64,000 bases of DNA from CAVVGZ01 sp963841845 (lineage in GTDB: Bacteria > Chloroflexota > Anaerolineae > Anaerolineales > Anaerolineaceae), in the NCBI GenBank assembly GCA_963841845.1, contig CAWJEG010000013.1, forward strand, positions 248,001 through 312,000, written 5' to 3'. A program made the translations under genes and the position numbers. Under the pieces are notes generated by a model, which worked only from the letters and a program-made list of their open reading frames with translations, was not told the origin of the DNA and made no database searches. Each line of letters begins with the position of its first letter. The first letter of the stretch is position 1. Positions 36,874 through 45,962 of the stretch are shown here, in pieces.

Positions 36874-37322
36874 TTACAGCAACTCCAAAGGAAAGAACAC
36901 GTTTTCTGAAATTTGCCACTGTTGGTGCTATTGGGGCTGTAATTGATTTTGGTATTTTTAATTTCCTTACCTTATCAAATCTGGTGTCACCAATCATAGC
37001 CAGCGTTATTTCTTTCCTCGTTGCGGTATTTAGTAATTTTATGGGAAACCGATATTGGACTTATCCTGATTCAAGGACAAAATCTATCCGGAGACAGGGA
37101 ACCCAATTCGTCCTCGTCAGTTTAATTGGATTGGTAATTCGCACACCGCTTTTTGCATTCTTGGAGATTGTCTTCATCAACCTTGGGAAGAGAATTATTC
37201 CACCGAATACAATATCTCCAATATTTATTGGTCATAATTTAGCGTTGGCTTCGGCAATTATTGTTGTCATGCTCTGGAATTTCCTTGCAAATCGTTTATG
37301 GACATATAGTGATGTCAATTAA
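36870..37322 (+). CDS. GtrA family membrane protein
   Basis: A 150-residue protein with four membrane helices. It has the GtrA pattern: the N-terminal FLKFATVGAIGAVIDFGIFN, the motif NFMGNRYWTYPD and a final NFLANRLWTYSD. GtrA-like proteins help move polyprenyl-linked sugars across the membrane. The start overlaps the preceding UDP-sugar gene by 4 bases, so the two are coupled and probably act in the same glycan pathway. Family level is certain; the sugar is unknown. Confidence 0.9.
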   Translation: MITATPKERTRFLKFATVGAIGAVIDFGIFNFLTLSNLVSPIIASVISFLVAVFSNFMGNRYWTYPDSRTKSIRRQGTQFVLVSLIGLVIRTPLFAFLEIVFINLGKRIIPPNTISPIFIGHNLALASAIIVVMLWNFLANRLWTYSDVN

Positions 37323-37411
37323 TTTCTCGATATATTGTAGGGTGATCTAATGATTCCACCCACATTAGTGTAGAATAATTACAAGAACCAATGAAACCTG
37401 GAGGTAATAAC

Positions 37412-37750
37412 ATGACTGAAAAATCTGTAAATAAAATAACCCATCCAAGTGAGATGAAAGCCGAAAGTAAAATGGAGTATATTGATCGAGGCTGGCTCTA
37501 CTATCACATAAATGATTTCTCCAACTCGATATCCGATTTCAAAGTTGCACTTGAAATGGAGCCTGAGGATATTAATACAATGTATGCTCTTGGATTGGCA
37601 CTAAAAGCCGGTGGCCAGGGTGAGGAAGCCAAGGCAATATTTAACCAGGTAATCGAACACAGTCACGTTATCGATAGATCCGATCGAGCCCAAATCTTAA
37701 AAAGCTTAGCAACCGGGCATTTCAACCAAATTGAAAAAGGTACTTGGTAA
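37412..37750 (+). CDS. Small TPR-repeat protein
   Basis: A 112-residue soluble protein with about two tetratricopeptide repeats (YIDRGWLYYHINDFSNSISD, then INTMYALGLALKAGGQGEEA), a fold for protein-protein contacts. The start at 37412 is set by a perfect GGAGG site eight bases upstream; an in-frame ATG seven codons earlier lacks one. It directly abuts the UroD-like gene, whose TTG start follows its stop without a gap, so the two are probably translated together. Confidence 0.75.
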   Translation: MTEKSVNKITHPSEMKAESKMEYIDRGWLYYHINDFSNSISDFKVALEMEPEDINTMYALGLALKAGGQGEEAKAIFNQVIEHSHVIDRSDRAQILKSLATGHFNQIEKGTW

Positions 37751-38746
37751 TTGAAACCTGAATTTCTGCTCAGTCACCGTGAGAGAATGGAAAAAACTTT
37801 ATCGGGTGAGACACCCGATCGAGCGCCTGTCGCTTTATGGCGACACTTTCCCGTTGATGATCAGTCTGCTGATAAATTAGCAAAAGCATCCAGTATTTTT
37901 CAAAAACAATATGATTTTGATTTTATAAAAATTACTCCAGCATCATCTTTTTGTGTTTCAGATTGGGGGATACAGGATACGTGGAATGGAAATTTAGAAG
38001 GTACCAGGGATTATAAAAATCCTATCATTAATAGCCCAGAAGATTGGTACAAATTAAAGCCTCTTGATCCCACAATCGGATCACTTGGAAAACAAATCGA
38101 TTGCGCCAGATTGCTGGCGGCAGAATATAGACCCGAAACTCCTCTAATCCAAACGATTTTCAGTCCACTTTCACAGGCAAAGAACCTTGTTGGCAAGAAT
38201 AATTTACCTATCCATGTTAGGAAATATCCGGAAGCAGTTGCTTATGGACTTGATGTGATAGTTGAAACTACCCTTCGGTTTATCGATGAGGTCAAGAAAA
38301 TCAATCTGGATGGGTTATTTTTCGCTGTGCAACAAGCACAATATAATATTTTTTCTGCTGATGAATTTATAAAATTTGGGAAATACTACGATTTGAAGAT
38401 TTGCTCACATCTCAGTGGCTTCTGGTTAAACGTTCTCCACCTCCACGGGACAGATGTCATGTTTGACCAGGTCCTTGATTATCCTGTTCAAATAATCAAC
38501 TGGCATGATCGTCAGACGAAACCAAATATTGCAGAGGCAATCTCTAAATACGATGGAGTTGTTTGTGGTGGTTTAAGTCAGTGGGAGACAATGGTCAAAG
38601 GTTCTCCCGACCAGGTGTTCAGTGAAGCAAGGGAAGTTCTTGAGGTTACGAATCATAAGAAAATTGTACTTGGCACTGGCTGTGTTGTCCCAATCGTCGC
38701 CCCCCACGGTAACCTGCAGGCAGCCCGTCAATCTGTTGAAACATAA
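37751..38746 (+). CDS. Uroporphyrinogen decarboxylase family protein
   Basis: URO-D-fold protein of 331 residues. The N-terminal RMEKTLSGETPDRAPVALWRHFP resembles the PDRxPVxxWR region of this superfamily, and the C-terminal part has GVVCGGLSQW and GTGCVVPIVAP. It differs from true HemE in length and motifs, and no other heme genes are near. It could instead belong to the corrinoid-dependent methyltransferase or other URO-D-like groups, which act on methylated substrates. Starts with TTG right after the TPR gene. Substrate not assignable. Confidence 0.78.
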   Translation: MKPEFLLSHRERMEKTLSGETPDRAPVALWRHFPVDDQSADKLAKASSIFQKQYDFDFIKITPASSFCVSDWGIQDTWNGNLEGTRDYKNPIINSPEDWYKLKPLDPTIGSLGKQIDCARLLAAEYRPETPLIQTIFSPLSQAKNLVGKNNLPIHVRKYPEAVAYGLDVIVETTLRFIDEVKKINLDGLFFAVQQAQYNIFSADEFIKFGKYYDLKICSHLSGFWLNVLHLHGTDVMFDQVLDYPVQIINWHDRQTKPNIAEAISKYDGVVCGGLSQWETMVKGSPDQVFSEAREVLEVTNHKKIVLGTGCVVPIVAPHGNLQAARQSVET

Positions 38747-38770
38747 ATCCCGGTTCATTGAAATCAAAAA

Positions 38771-39331
38771 TTGAGCAGCCCAAGAATAATATCCGGAATA
38801 GCAAAAGGACTCAGGCTTAAATCTGTCCCTGGAGATAGTACCAGACCAATTACAGACCGTGTCAAAGAGTCTCTCTTTAACATAATTGGACCGGATATAC
38901 AGGGGGCAAGTTTTTTAGACTTGTTTGGTGGCACAGGCAGTGTCGGCATAGAGGCACTCAGCCGCCAGGCGGATTATCTGCGCATTCTCGATAATAACCA
39001 TCTAGCCGTTACGACGATACAAAGGAATTTATCTTCAACGCAATTGGCCCACAAGGCTGAGGTAATTTCTTTGGATTCCATCTCTTACATCAGTCGACCA
39101 GCCGACCGGACATTTGACTATATTTATATAGCTCCCCCGCAATATAAAAATATATGGAGAAAATCACTTTTTTCATTGAACCAGAACCCTTCCTGGCTGA
39201 ATGAAACCACTTGGATTATTGTTCAAATCCACCCGGTTGAGTACCAAAAATTAGAGTTTATTTTCTTTCAAGAATTTGATACTCGTAAGTACGGCAGTAC
39301 AATGCTTGTTTTTTATGAAAAAGTGAATTAA
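38771..39331 (+). CDS. rsmD: 16S rRNA (guanine966-N2)-methyltransferase RsmD family
   Basis: RsmD-type methyltransferase of 186 residues. It begins PRIISGIAKGLRLKSVPG and contains TRPITDRVKESLFNII, typical of RsmD, then the SAM motif FLDLFGGTGSVGIEALSR (about 49-66). The catalytic motif IV, usually DPPY, reads APPQ here, a variant I believe also occurs in some relatives; N2-guanine transfer should be checked. TTG start. It stands between a UroD-like gene and a convergent nudix gene. coaD, often the neighbour of rsmD, lies 20 kb away. Confidence 0.86.
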   Translation: MSSPRIISGIAKGLRLKSVPGDSTRPITDRVKESLFNIIGPDIQGASFLDLFGGTGSVGIEALSRQADYLRILDNNHLAVTTIQRNLSSTQLAHKAEVISLDSISYISRPADRTFDYIYIAPPQYKNIWRKSLFSLNQNPSWLNETTWIIVQIHPVEYQKLEFIFFQEFDTRKYGSTMLVFYEKVN

Positions 39332-39337
39332 ATCCAA

Positions 39338-39850
39338 TCAAGGCTCACTTTGAAATGAAACGATCAGGTTATCCGACTCATCATTATAATAACGCCCAGA
39401 AAAAATTGGATCGGAAATTTTATGTGCATAAACTCTTGGTAATAAATCGATCAAATCCTCGACGATTGAATCTACCGGTAATTTATTAATATTCATCCAG
39501 TGTAGTTGTCCTTCTTCTGTATTTCTAAATTCACCCCCGCCATACAAACCTTTCAGGATGAAAAGTAAAATTCCGGTATCCGCATCATGCGTATCAATCA
39601 ATATATTTCCACAAATCCATAATGGTTGGTTTGTTATATTTGTTTCTTCAAATAATTCGCGTTTTGCCGATTGAATTACATTTTCTCCACGCTCAATATG
39701 TCCTCCTATCCCATTTAACTTATTTGCCCAAATTGTCTTGTTTGAAGCGCCCATAATCAGTAGGACATTTTCTTGATCAAACAAAAAGATTAAAGTTCTC
39801 GGAATGACTGCATATCGATTTCTATTAACCACTTGTAAATTATTAGACAT
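39338..39850 (-). CDS. NUDIX hydrolase
   Basis: A 170-residue nudix protein with the full box GGHIERGENVIQSAKRELFEE (given in outline: GGHIERGE, then RELFEET), matching GX5EX7REUXEEXGU. The N-terminal part VIPRTLIFLFDQENVLLIMG resembles MutT/8-oxo-dGTP diphosphatase-like members that remove damaged nucleotides, but the substrate cannot be assigned from the box alone. It ends 6 bases from the convergent rsmD stop. It is separated from the aldolase gene upstream by a terminator-like hairpin. Confidence 0.82.
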   Translation of the reverse strand: MSNNLQVVNRNRYAVIPRTLIFLFDQENVLLIMGASNKTIWANKLNGIGGHIERGENVIQSAKRELFEETNITNQPLWICGNILIDTHDADTGILLFILKGLYGGGEFRNTEEGQLHWMNINKLPVDSIVEDLIDLLPRVYAHKISDPIFSGRYYNDESDNLIVSFQSEP

Positions 39851-39870
39851 AGGATAGCCATATTAAAATG

Positions 39871-39905
39871 CTCTGTCCCTGCGACCTAATCACGCAGGAA
39901 CAGAG
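39871..39905 (-). terminator. Hairpin terminator after the aldolase gene
   Basis: Thirteen-base stem (39871-39883 and 39893-39905) with one wobble pair, a 9-base loop and a short T-run on the minus strand. It ends the pfp-fba unit. Confidence 0.65.
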
Positions 39906-39927
39906 TAATTTTACCTGGAAAATTGTG

Positions 39928-40878
39928 CTATTTCGTTATCATCTTCCGGACATTATCTAATTGTCCGGCACTGCCGAGGTAATTGTTCTTTTCTGCAATA
40001 AATATTGCATATTCTTTGATAAAAAGTTCCCCCGGTTTTCTCAGATCAAAATTTTCTGGATGATCAAGAAAATGCTCACGGTGAACTCGAGTCCACACCA
40101 GGCGGCCATCCGTATCAATATTTACTTTCGTTACACCTAATTCAGCCGCTTTTCGGAATTGTGTGGGGTCTACGCCCTTGGCGCCTTTTATATTTCCACC
40201 GGCTTTATTAATTCGTTCCACTTCTTCCTGAGGAACAGAACTGCTGCCGTGCATAACCAGGGGGAATCCCGGTAAGCGGCCTTGGATTTCTTTTAAAACA
40301 TCAAAATGCAAGGACTGGGATCCGGAAAACTTAAATGCCCCATGAGATGTTCCAATTGCACAGGCCAGAGAATCGCACCCTGTTCTTTCTACAAATTCCT
40401 TTGCCTGGTCAGGATCGGTTAATTTCGCATCAGCTTCGCTAACTTTTACATGCTCCTCCACCCCGCCCAGTTTTCCTAACTCCGCCTCAACGACAATTCC
40501 TTTAGCATGAGCAGCATCTACTACCCTTTTCGTTATTGCGATATTGGTTTCAAAATCTTCATGGCTCGCATCAATCATCACTGAGCTATAAAATCCACTT
40601 TCGATGCAGTCATAACAGGTTGCTTCGTCCCCATGATCTAAATGGACAGCAAAAATTGCCTCAGGATAAACATCATCGGCGGATCTAATCAGTCCTTCCA
40701 ACATAATTTTATGTGTATAAGTTCGCGCCCCTTTGCTGATTTGAATAATAAATGGTGCCTGGCTATCAAGACAGCCGCGAAATAAACCAGCAGTTTGTTC
40801 GAGGTTGTTGATATTGTATGCTCCAATAGCATATTTTCCATAAGCCGTTTCAAATAACTTTTTTGTTGTGACTATCAT
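39928..40878 (-). CDS. fba: Class II fructose-bisphosphate aldolase
   Basis: Zinc-dependent aldolase of 316 residues, splitting fructose-1,6-bisphosphate reversibly into the two triose phosphates. The zinc ligands and active-site regions appear as AVHLDHGDEA, VVEAELGKLGG, ACAIGTSHGAFKF and VMHGSSSVP, with KVNIDTDGR near the C-terminus. It is the second gene of a unit with the phosphofructokinase upstream (40 bases), pairing two consecutive reversible glycolysis steps. A tagatose-bisphosphate aldolase is the main alternative; the pfp neighbour favours fructose. Confidence 0.93.
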   Translation of the reverse strand: MIVTTKKLFETAYGKYAIGAYNINNLEQTAGLFRGCLDSQAPFIIQISKGARTYTHKIMLEGLIRSADDVYPEAIFAVHLDHGDEATCYDCIESGFYSSVMIDASHEDFETNIAITKRVVDAAHAKGIVVEAELGKLGGVEEHVKVSEADAKLTDPDQAKEFVERTGCDSLACAIGTSHGAFKFSGSQSLHFDVLKEIQGRLPGFPLVMHGSSSVPQEEVERINKAGGNIKGAKGVDPTQFRKAAELGVTKVNIDTDGRLVWTRVHREHFLDHPENFDLRKPGELFIKEYAIFIAEKNNYLGSAGQLDNVRKMITK

Positions 40879-40918
40879 AATAATCTCCTGTTCCCATTAC
40901 CATAAATAAGTTTATTAA

Positions 40919-42091
40919 TTAACCAAAAAACATCGGAACACCCATGAAATTCTGAACTTTTGGCCGATAATTCTCAACATCATAAAACCCAGCCACATCG
41001 ACTCGTTTTTTTCCGGCCATAACCATGCCTATGGGTACAGTTGTATATTTACCACCATTTAATGCAACCATTTTACCTGTTTCCCCTCGCTGGATGAGCT
41101 GCAGCGCAAGGTTGCCGAATGAATTGGCTACCATTCGATCCAGTGAATCGGGGGGTCCAGACCGGACAATATAGCCAAGTTGCTGGTACATAATATCTTC
41201 GCCGGTAATGCGCTTAATTTCATCGGCAGTTATGACGCCAATACCACCTAATTTCCGGTGTCCGTAAGCATCAGCTTCACCAGAAACGATCATATCGCCG
41301 CCTATTATGGACGCGCCCTCGGATATTGTCATTAAGGAATAGTTTGAAGGATTATCATGCTTATCCTTTTTCAAAAAATATGCCAATCTCTCAATCTCAA
41401 ATGGTACCTCTGAAATGATGCAGCGGTCCGCATATGCAAGATAACCAGTAATTAGACTCGTCTCTCCGCTGTAACGGCCAAATAGTTCTATTATTCCAAT
41501 ACGTTCATGGGAACCAATTGAAGTACGCATATTTGTTATTACATCGACACTCCTCGATATGGATGTAGAAAAACCAATACAATAATCCGTCCCGAATACA
41601 TCATTGTCCATTGTTTTTGGAATGCCAACGATACGAAAATTTTCCTTATCCAGTCTTGCTGAAAAACTTAGTGTATCATCTCCTCCGATACTAACTAAAA
41701 CATCAATTCCCAGAATGTCAAGCACCCTTAATATATGATCGGTAAAATCCATTGTCCCGTTTTCATCAATTTTCTTCCCATATATGGAGTTTACGAGAAA
41801 ATCAGGAACATTTTTTGCCTTCACTTTTTGTGGATTTGTTCTTGAACTGTGCAGGAATGTTCCACCAGTTCTGTCAATGGTACGAACATCCTCCCTACCC
41901 AAATCCCGTACAAGTTTATGATGTGTCTCAGGATCTTCCGGATTAAAATCCATTAATCCTCCCCAACCTCTGCGAATACCCTTTATAGAGTATCCCGATT
42001 CGAGAGCCCCCATGACTACAGATTTCATACAGGTATTTAATCCAGGTACATCTCCGCCTCCAGTTAATATACCTATTACTAAATTGCTCAT
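40919..42091 (-). CDS. pfp: PPi-type 6-phosphofructokinase
   Basis: Phosphofructokinase of 390 residues. The residues that separate pyrophosphate from ATP enzymes are both of the PPi kind. In the phosphoryl-donor loop the sequence is GGDDT (Asp139, where ATP enzymes have Gly), and PKTMDND carries Lys159 (Gly in ATP enzymes). TGGGDVPGLN lies at the N-terminus. Hence the reaction is probably the reversible PPi-dependent one. The start at 42091 is supported by an AGGAG site and the family N-terminus, though the frame is open further upstream. fba follows 40 bases later. Confidence 0.9.
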   Translation of the reverse strand: MSNLVIGILTGGGDVPGLNTCMKSVVMGALESGYSIKGIRRGWGGLMDFNPEDPETHHKLVRDLGREDVRTIDRTGGTFLHSSRTNPQKVKAKNVPDFLVNSIYGKKIDENGTMDFTDHILRVLDILGIDVLVSIGGDDTLSFSARLDKENFRIVGIPKTMDNDVFGTDYCIGFSTSISRSVDVITNMRTSIGSHERIGIIELFGRYSGETSLITGYLAYADRCIISEVPFEIERLAYFLKKDKHDNPSNYSLMTISEGASIIGGDMIVSGEADAYGHRKLGGIGVITADEIKRITGEDIMYQQLGYIVRSGPPDSLDRMVANSFGNLALQLIQRGETGKMVALNGGKYTTVPIGMVMAGKKRVDVAGFYDVENYRPKVQNFMGVPMFFG

Positions 42092-42293
42092 ATTAATTTC
42101 TCCTCTAGATTTTATTACATACACTATGAAGTGATAATTCCTAAGTAATAATACCTTAATCTTTGCAAATTCAACCACCCTAAAATAAATTCTGTCCAAT
42201 ATTTGATACCTTTTGACTATTAAATAATAAAAATTTGGATGGATTGATTTTGTTCATAAATCTCGCCAATCCCCAAAATTAATTTGGGGGATT

Positions 42294-43532
42294 TCAGTAT
42301 TTGCTGGTCTCTTCTGGTTGAAAAATCCACCACCTCACCCAATATAATCCAAGGAATGTTGCCAACGGGAGAGGGAAAACGAACACCGGGTGTAATGCAA
42401 AATTTGTTTGATAAAATTCGAGTGTATTAAAATAGATTAACCATATTCCAATGAAGATGAATCCCACGGCAATAGCGGAATAAATGAATGCCTTATTTCC
42501 CCATCTCCCAGCCATGTTGGATACGATAAGGGCTAATCCAAGGTAGATTAGCAAGTAATTACTCGGTTCACTTGGAATTCCAATCCATTGCGACCCTACA
42601 ATACTTAGACAAACTAGCCATAAAAAAACCTTAAATGACTGGGTTCCGGCATTCCTCCACTCAAAAAAGAGTAAAACCGCAAGCATTCCAGATATTAACC
42701 ATCCAATCCGTAATCCAAATAACGGAAACCATAGCTCGGCTAACGCACTGCCGGGAGTGGAATATGGAGCGTATGCCGGAAATTGAATAGCAAGCCGTAA
42801 AAATTCTAAAATCCAGGAATTGATGAATAATAAAGAACTCGCCGATAACAATATTATCGTTATTAGAAACCAGATGGTTATATTCCACCTCCTATTTCGG
42901 ATTACCCAATAGAGTAAAAAGATATAAAAAATAATTAATGGTTGGCCTTTTATTGTAGTAAAAGCTAATATTACTCCTGCAATTTCATCCTCGCCATTTT
43001 TGATCATTAATAAACTTGCAACAATCAATAATCCGATCACAACGATTACATCACCATTAATTACTGGGAAAATACTATGAAACCCGAATGCAAATAAAAT
43101 CAAAAACAGGATGATTATGGAAAAATTTTTCTTTAAATCTAAAAGGTTGAGGAAAAGCCAAATGGTACCAAATAGTGATAGCTCCAATAAAGTCATCCAA
43201 ATAGCTCTGGCAATCAAATAATCCGGAATTAATGCAAATGGGAAAAACATAATGATGGAATAGAGTGGGTAGTGAAACCTCAAATCATCTACATGTGCGG
43301 TAATACCTTGAATTTCCGCAGTTTGCCTGATTGCAATATGGGATTCTTCGATGTAAGGACTGATCTCATTGATGATAAGCATTTTTGTTCCAACCCATTG
43401 CACCACAAAATCATTCCCTCCTGGGTTAGCTTTTACAAAAAGAAAATTCAAATATGAAACGAATCCAATTCCAATTAAGGCGATTATTGGAATAATTATT
43501 CTTGACTGGCTTGTTGCACGGTGATAAATCAA
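42294..43532 (-). CDS. Polytopic membrane protein, GT87/DUF2029-like mannosyltransferase
   Basis: A 412-residue protein with ten or more membrane helices. The first extracytoplasmic loop holds NDFVVQWVGTKMLIINEISPYIE (outlined), with an acidic residue followed by FHYPLYSIIMFFPF, the layout of GT87/DUF2029 glycosyltransferases that use polyprenyl-phosphate sugars on the outer face. Further Asp and Lys positions (NGDVIVV, KGQPLII) fit that family. The putative catalytic acid is Asp41 in GGNDF. No partner is near except the divergent nitrilase. Family call moderate. Confidence 0.7.
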   Translation of the reverse strand: MIYHRATSQSRIIIPIIALIGIGFVSYLNFLFVKANPGGNDFVVQWVGTKMLIINEISPYIEESHIAIRQTAEIQGITAHVDDLRFHYPLYSIIMFFPFALIPDYLIARAIWMTLLELSLFGTIWLFLNLLDLKKNFSIIILFLILFAFGFHSIFPVINGDVIVVIGLLIVASLLMIKNGEDEIAGVILAFTTIKGQPLIIFYIFLLYWVIRNRRWNITIWFLITIILLSASSLLFINSWILEFLRLAIQFPAYAPYSTPGSALAELWFPLFGLRIGWLISGMLAVLLFFEWRNAGTQSFKVFLWLVCLSIVGSQWIGIPSEPSNYLLIYLGLALIVSNMAGRWGNKAFIYSAIAVGFIFIGIWLIYFNTLEFYQTNFALHPVFVFPLPLATFLGLYWVRWWIFQPEETSKY

Positions 43533-43592
43533 ATGAAGCCTTTCTCGTAAAGGAAAATTACATCCAGTTTTCTATTGGTAAATTATAATTCA

Positions 43593-44378
43593 ATGATTAT
43601 GGCTATTAGAATATCGCTCGCACAGACGAATATATCGATTGGAAATCCCGAGAAAAACTTAAAAAAAGGCTTATCACTAATTGATCAGGCGTCTAATGAA
43701 GGCTGTGACATAATTTTATTTCCAGAGTTATGGACAACTGGATATGACCTTCCCAATATCATGTCATATTCCCAAACAAATGAGGAAATTCTCAACCAGC
43801 TCAAGTTAGTAGCAAAATCCAGAAAGATAGCTATTGGAGGTTCTTATATATTTCGGATTGAGAATCGATTCTACAATTCATTCATAATTATTAATTCAGA
43901 AGGTGATATCTGTCCAATTTATAACAAACTACACCTGATCAAACTATTAAGTGAGGATTTATTCTTCACAGCTGGTAACCAAATTCAAGTCAATATTTTC
44001 CAATGGGGTACTGCCGGATTGGCATTATGTTATGACCTGAGATTCCCAGAAATGTTCCGGCAGATGGCTCTCAAACCTGTAGAAATTTTTCTGCTTGTCG
44101 CTGAATGGCCAGCAAAGAGGATCGAACATTGGCGAATTTTGTTAAAAGCAAGGGCAATTGAAAACCAGGTATTTATGGCTGCTGTCAATTGTGTAGGAAC
44201 CCAGGGGGTTGAATCATTTGGTGGTTACAGTTGTATAATATCCCCTTCGGGTCAAATCCTGGCTGAGGCGGAACCAAATAATGAAAAGTTGCTAATTTTA
44301 GATATCGACCTTGAAACAATAAATGAAACCCGTAAATCCATGAACATTCTAAAAGATTGCAGGTTCGATATTTATTAA
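43593..44378 (+). CDS. Carbon-nitrogen hydrolase (nitrilase superfamily)
   Basis: Amidase/nitrilase-fold enzyme of about 262 residues with the complete Glu-Lys-Cys triad: Glu in LFPELWTTGYD, Lys in IYNKLHLIK and Cys in ALCYDLRFPEMFR. The GYSCIISPSGQIL segment is typical of the superfamily. It hydrolyses a small amide, such as omega-amidase or deaminated-glutathione-type substrates, but which one is not clear. ATG 43593 and ATG 43599 are both possible. A TATAAT lies at 43584-43589, so the second ATG would give an almost leaderless mRNA. Confidence 0.88.
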   Translation: MIMAIRISLAQTNISIGNPEKNLKKGLSLIDQASNEGCDIILFPELWTTGYDLPNIMSYSQTNEEILNQLKLVAKSRKIAIGGSYIFRIENRFYNSFIIINSEGDICPIYNKLHLIKLLSEDLFFTAGNQIQVNIFQWGTAGLALCYDLRFPEMFRQMALKPVEIFLLVAEWPAKRIEHWRILLKARAIENQVFMAAVNCVGTQGVESFGGYSCIISPSGQILAEAEPNNEKLLILDIDLETINETRKSMNILKDCRFDIY

Positions 44379-44671
44379 AGAGTACTGAATATTTCTCCGA
44401 TTTTATTTTTCGATTTTCAATAAAACAGATTACACATTATTCAAAGTTGTGCATAATATGGTTTTTTGTTGATTATTAGAGGTTTTAAGACAAAAATACC
44501 TGGCGAAGGATAAACTTACTAGCCGGGAGATATTATTTCACCCAATCCCCCTCAGATGATTATGTTATATACATATAGGACAGTTTTTAATTCCTGAGCC
44601 TGATCCGTCAAAAATGTTACTTCCCAAGGCACTGTCATATATTCTATTTAATCAGGTATTTTTATGATAAT

Positions 44672-45799
44672 TTAAATGGTCTTGTAATACACCCGGTGGT
44701 TTTTTATTGTGACAGCTCCAAATTTCTCCATATCCTTCCGAACCTGAACGGCTGTCTCAGCCATTTGGGTTAATTCTATGTCATCAAAACCCCAATCTTT
44801 GACAGTTTTTACCATCTCGGAATATAGCAGCGCATTTCCACCCCTGCCAAGAAGCTCTGGAATAATTCCTAAACCATTTAATACAACTCTCTTTGTCTTT
44901 TTTATTTCCCGGAGTAAATCAAGAATACCCCATGGTGTAATGCTCCCGCCATGTCTCTGCATTGCAGCTGAAAGATCGGGGAAAGCTACCAAAAATCCAA
45001 CCAGCTCTTCTTTGTACTGAATCAATTTAATTAGTTGGGGATCTAAGATCATCATAAGATCTTTCATTACATAATCAATCTCGTGTTCAGATAATGGATA
45101 ATATTCCCAATTCTTAACAAAAGTCTGGTTATACGCCTGGCCGATTCTGCGTGCCCAGGTTTTAAGTTCTTTTTTAGAACTAAATCTTTTTACTTTAAAG
45201 GATCCTTTTTCTAACACCTTGGTAGCGATCTCTTCGACCCTCTCTGGTAAATATAAATCTTCCATCTTGATTCTTGTACACACAAAATCTACTAATTTTG
45301 AAAAGCCTGCTTGTTCAACCAGATCAGGATAATATTCATAATTGTATGACATCATATTCATTACCTGCCGGTGTTGAAATCCTTCAACAAGGATGCCATA
45401 ACCATCGAATGGACCAAATCCTTTTGGTCCAATCATCTCATTTAGATTCTTTTCCTTTGCCCACTCGAAGGCTTTTTCAAACAAGCTATTTGCTACATCC
45501 TGATTGTTTACTGAATCGAATAATGTAAAACCTGCCTGTTTTTTTCCATGATATGAATTGTATGGAATATTTTCAAATACAACTATCCGACCGGCCGTAT
45601 CTCCATTTTCTTTAGCAATAAAAAATGCTGCTGTACTATGCTCATAAAATGGATGTTTTGCAGGGTTTAACATATTCCGTACGTCTGCTTTAAATGGAGG
45701 AACCCACTGTGGGCAATTTGCATATAGATCATAATGAAATTGAACAAAATCTTTTACCTGCTTTTTATTACTGGGATCAACTTTTTGAATAGTAATCAA
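44672..45799 (-). CDS. GNAT-like N-acetyltransferase domain protein
   Basis: A 375-residue soluble protein with two regions resembling GNAT acetyltransferases. The first (about 1-150) has FFIAKENGDTAGRIVVF and GPKGFGPFDGYGILVEG. The second (about 200-375) has LGIIPELLGRGGNALLY, an acetyl-CoA-loop-like stretch, and ends in a tyrosine-rich strand (NHRVYYKTI). Such long double-GNAT proteins are usually annotated without a known substrate. The gene stands alone between a gene-poor 293-base stretch on one side and the divergent DUF255 gene on the other. No active-site residue can be named confidently. Confidence 0.72.
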   Translation of the reverse strand: MITIQKVDPSNKKQVKDFVQFHYDLYANCPQWVPPFKADVRNMLNPAKHPFYEHSTAAFFIAKENGDTAGRIVVFENIPYNSYHGKKQAGFTLFDSVNNQDVANSLFEKAFEWAKEKNLNEMIGPKGFGPFDGYGILVEGFQHRQVMNMMSYNYEYYPDLVEQAGFSKLVDFVCTRIKMEDLYLPERVEEIATKVLEKGSFKVKRFSSKKELKTWARRIGQAYNQTFVKNWEYYPLSEHEIDYVMKDLMMILDPQLIKLIQYKEELVGFLVAFPDLSAAMQRHGGSITPWGILDLLREIKKTKRVVLNGLGIIPELLGRGGNALLYSEMVKTVKDWGFDDIELTQMAETAVQVRKDMEKFGAVTIKNHRVYYKTI

Positions 45800-45962
45800 A
45801 TTTACCTCTTTATAAATTCTCGATAGTATGATTGAATTCCTTAATTTCGGAAAAATATAATTATAATTTTTTGAAATCGATATAAGAATTATACGCTACA
45901 CAATCGAATAATATTTTTATCAATATTCATATTTTTGATAAATTCATTGTTGGGAGGTTTTA

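Noticed and set aside
44379..44671. Possible gene or RNA in the 293-base gap between the nitrilase and GNAT genes
   Set aside because: AT-rich with no open frame, hairpin or repeat that stands out.
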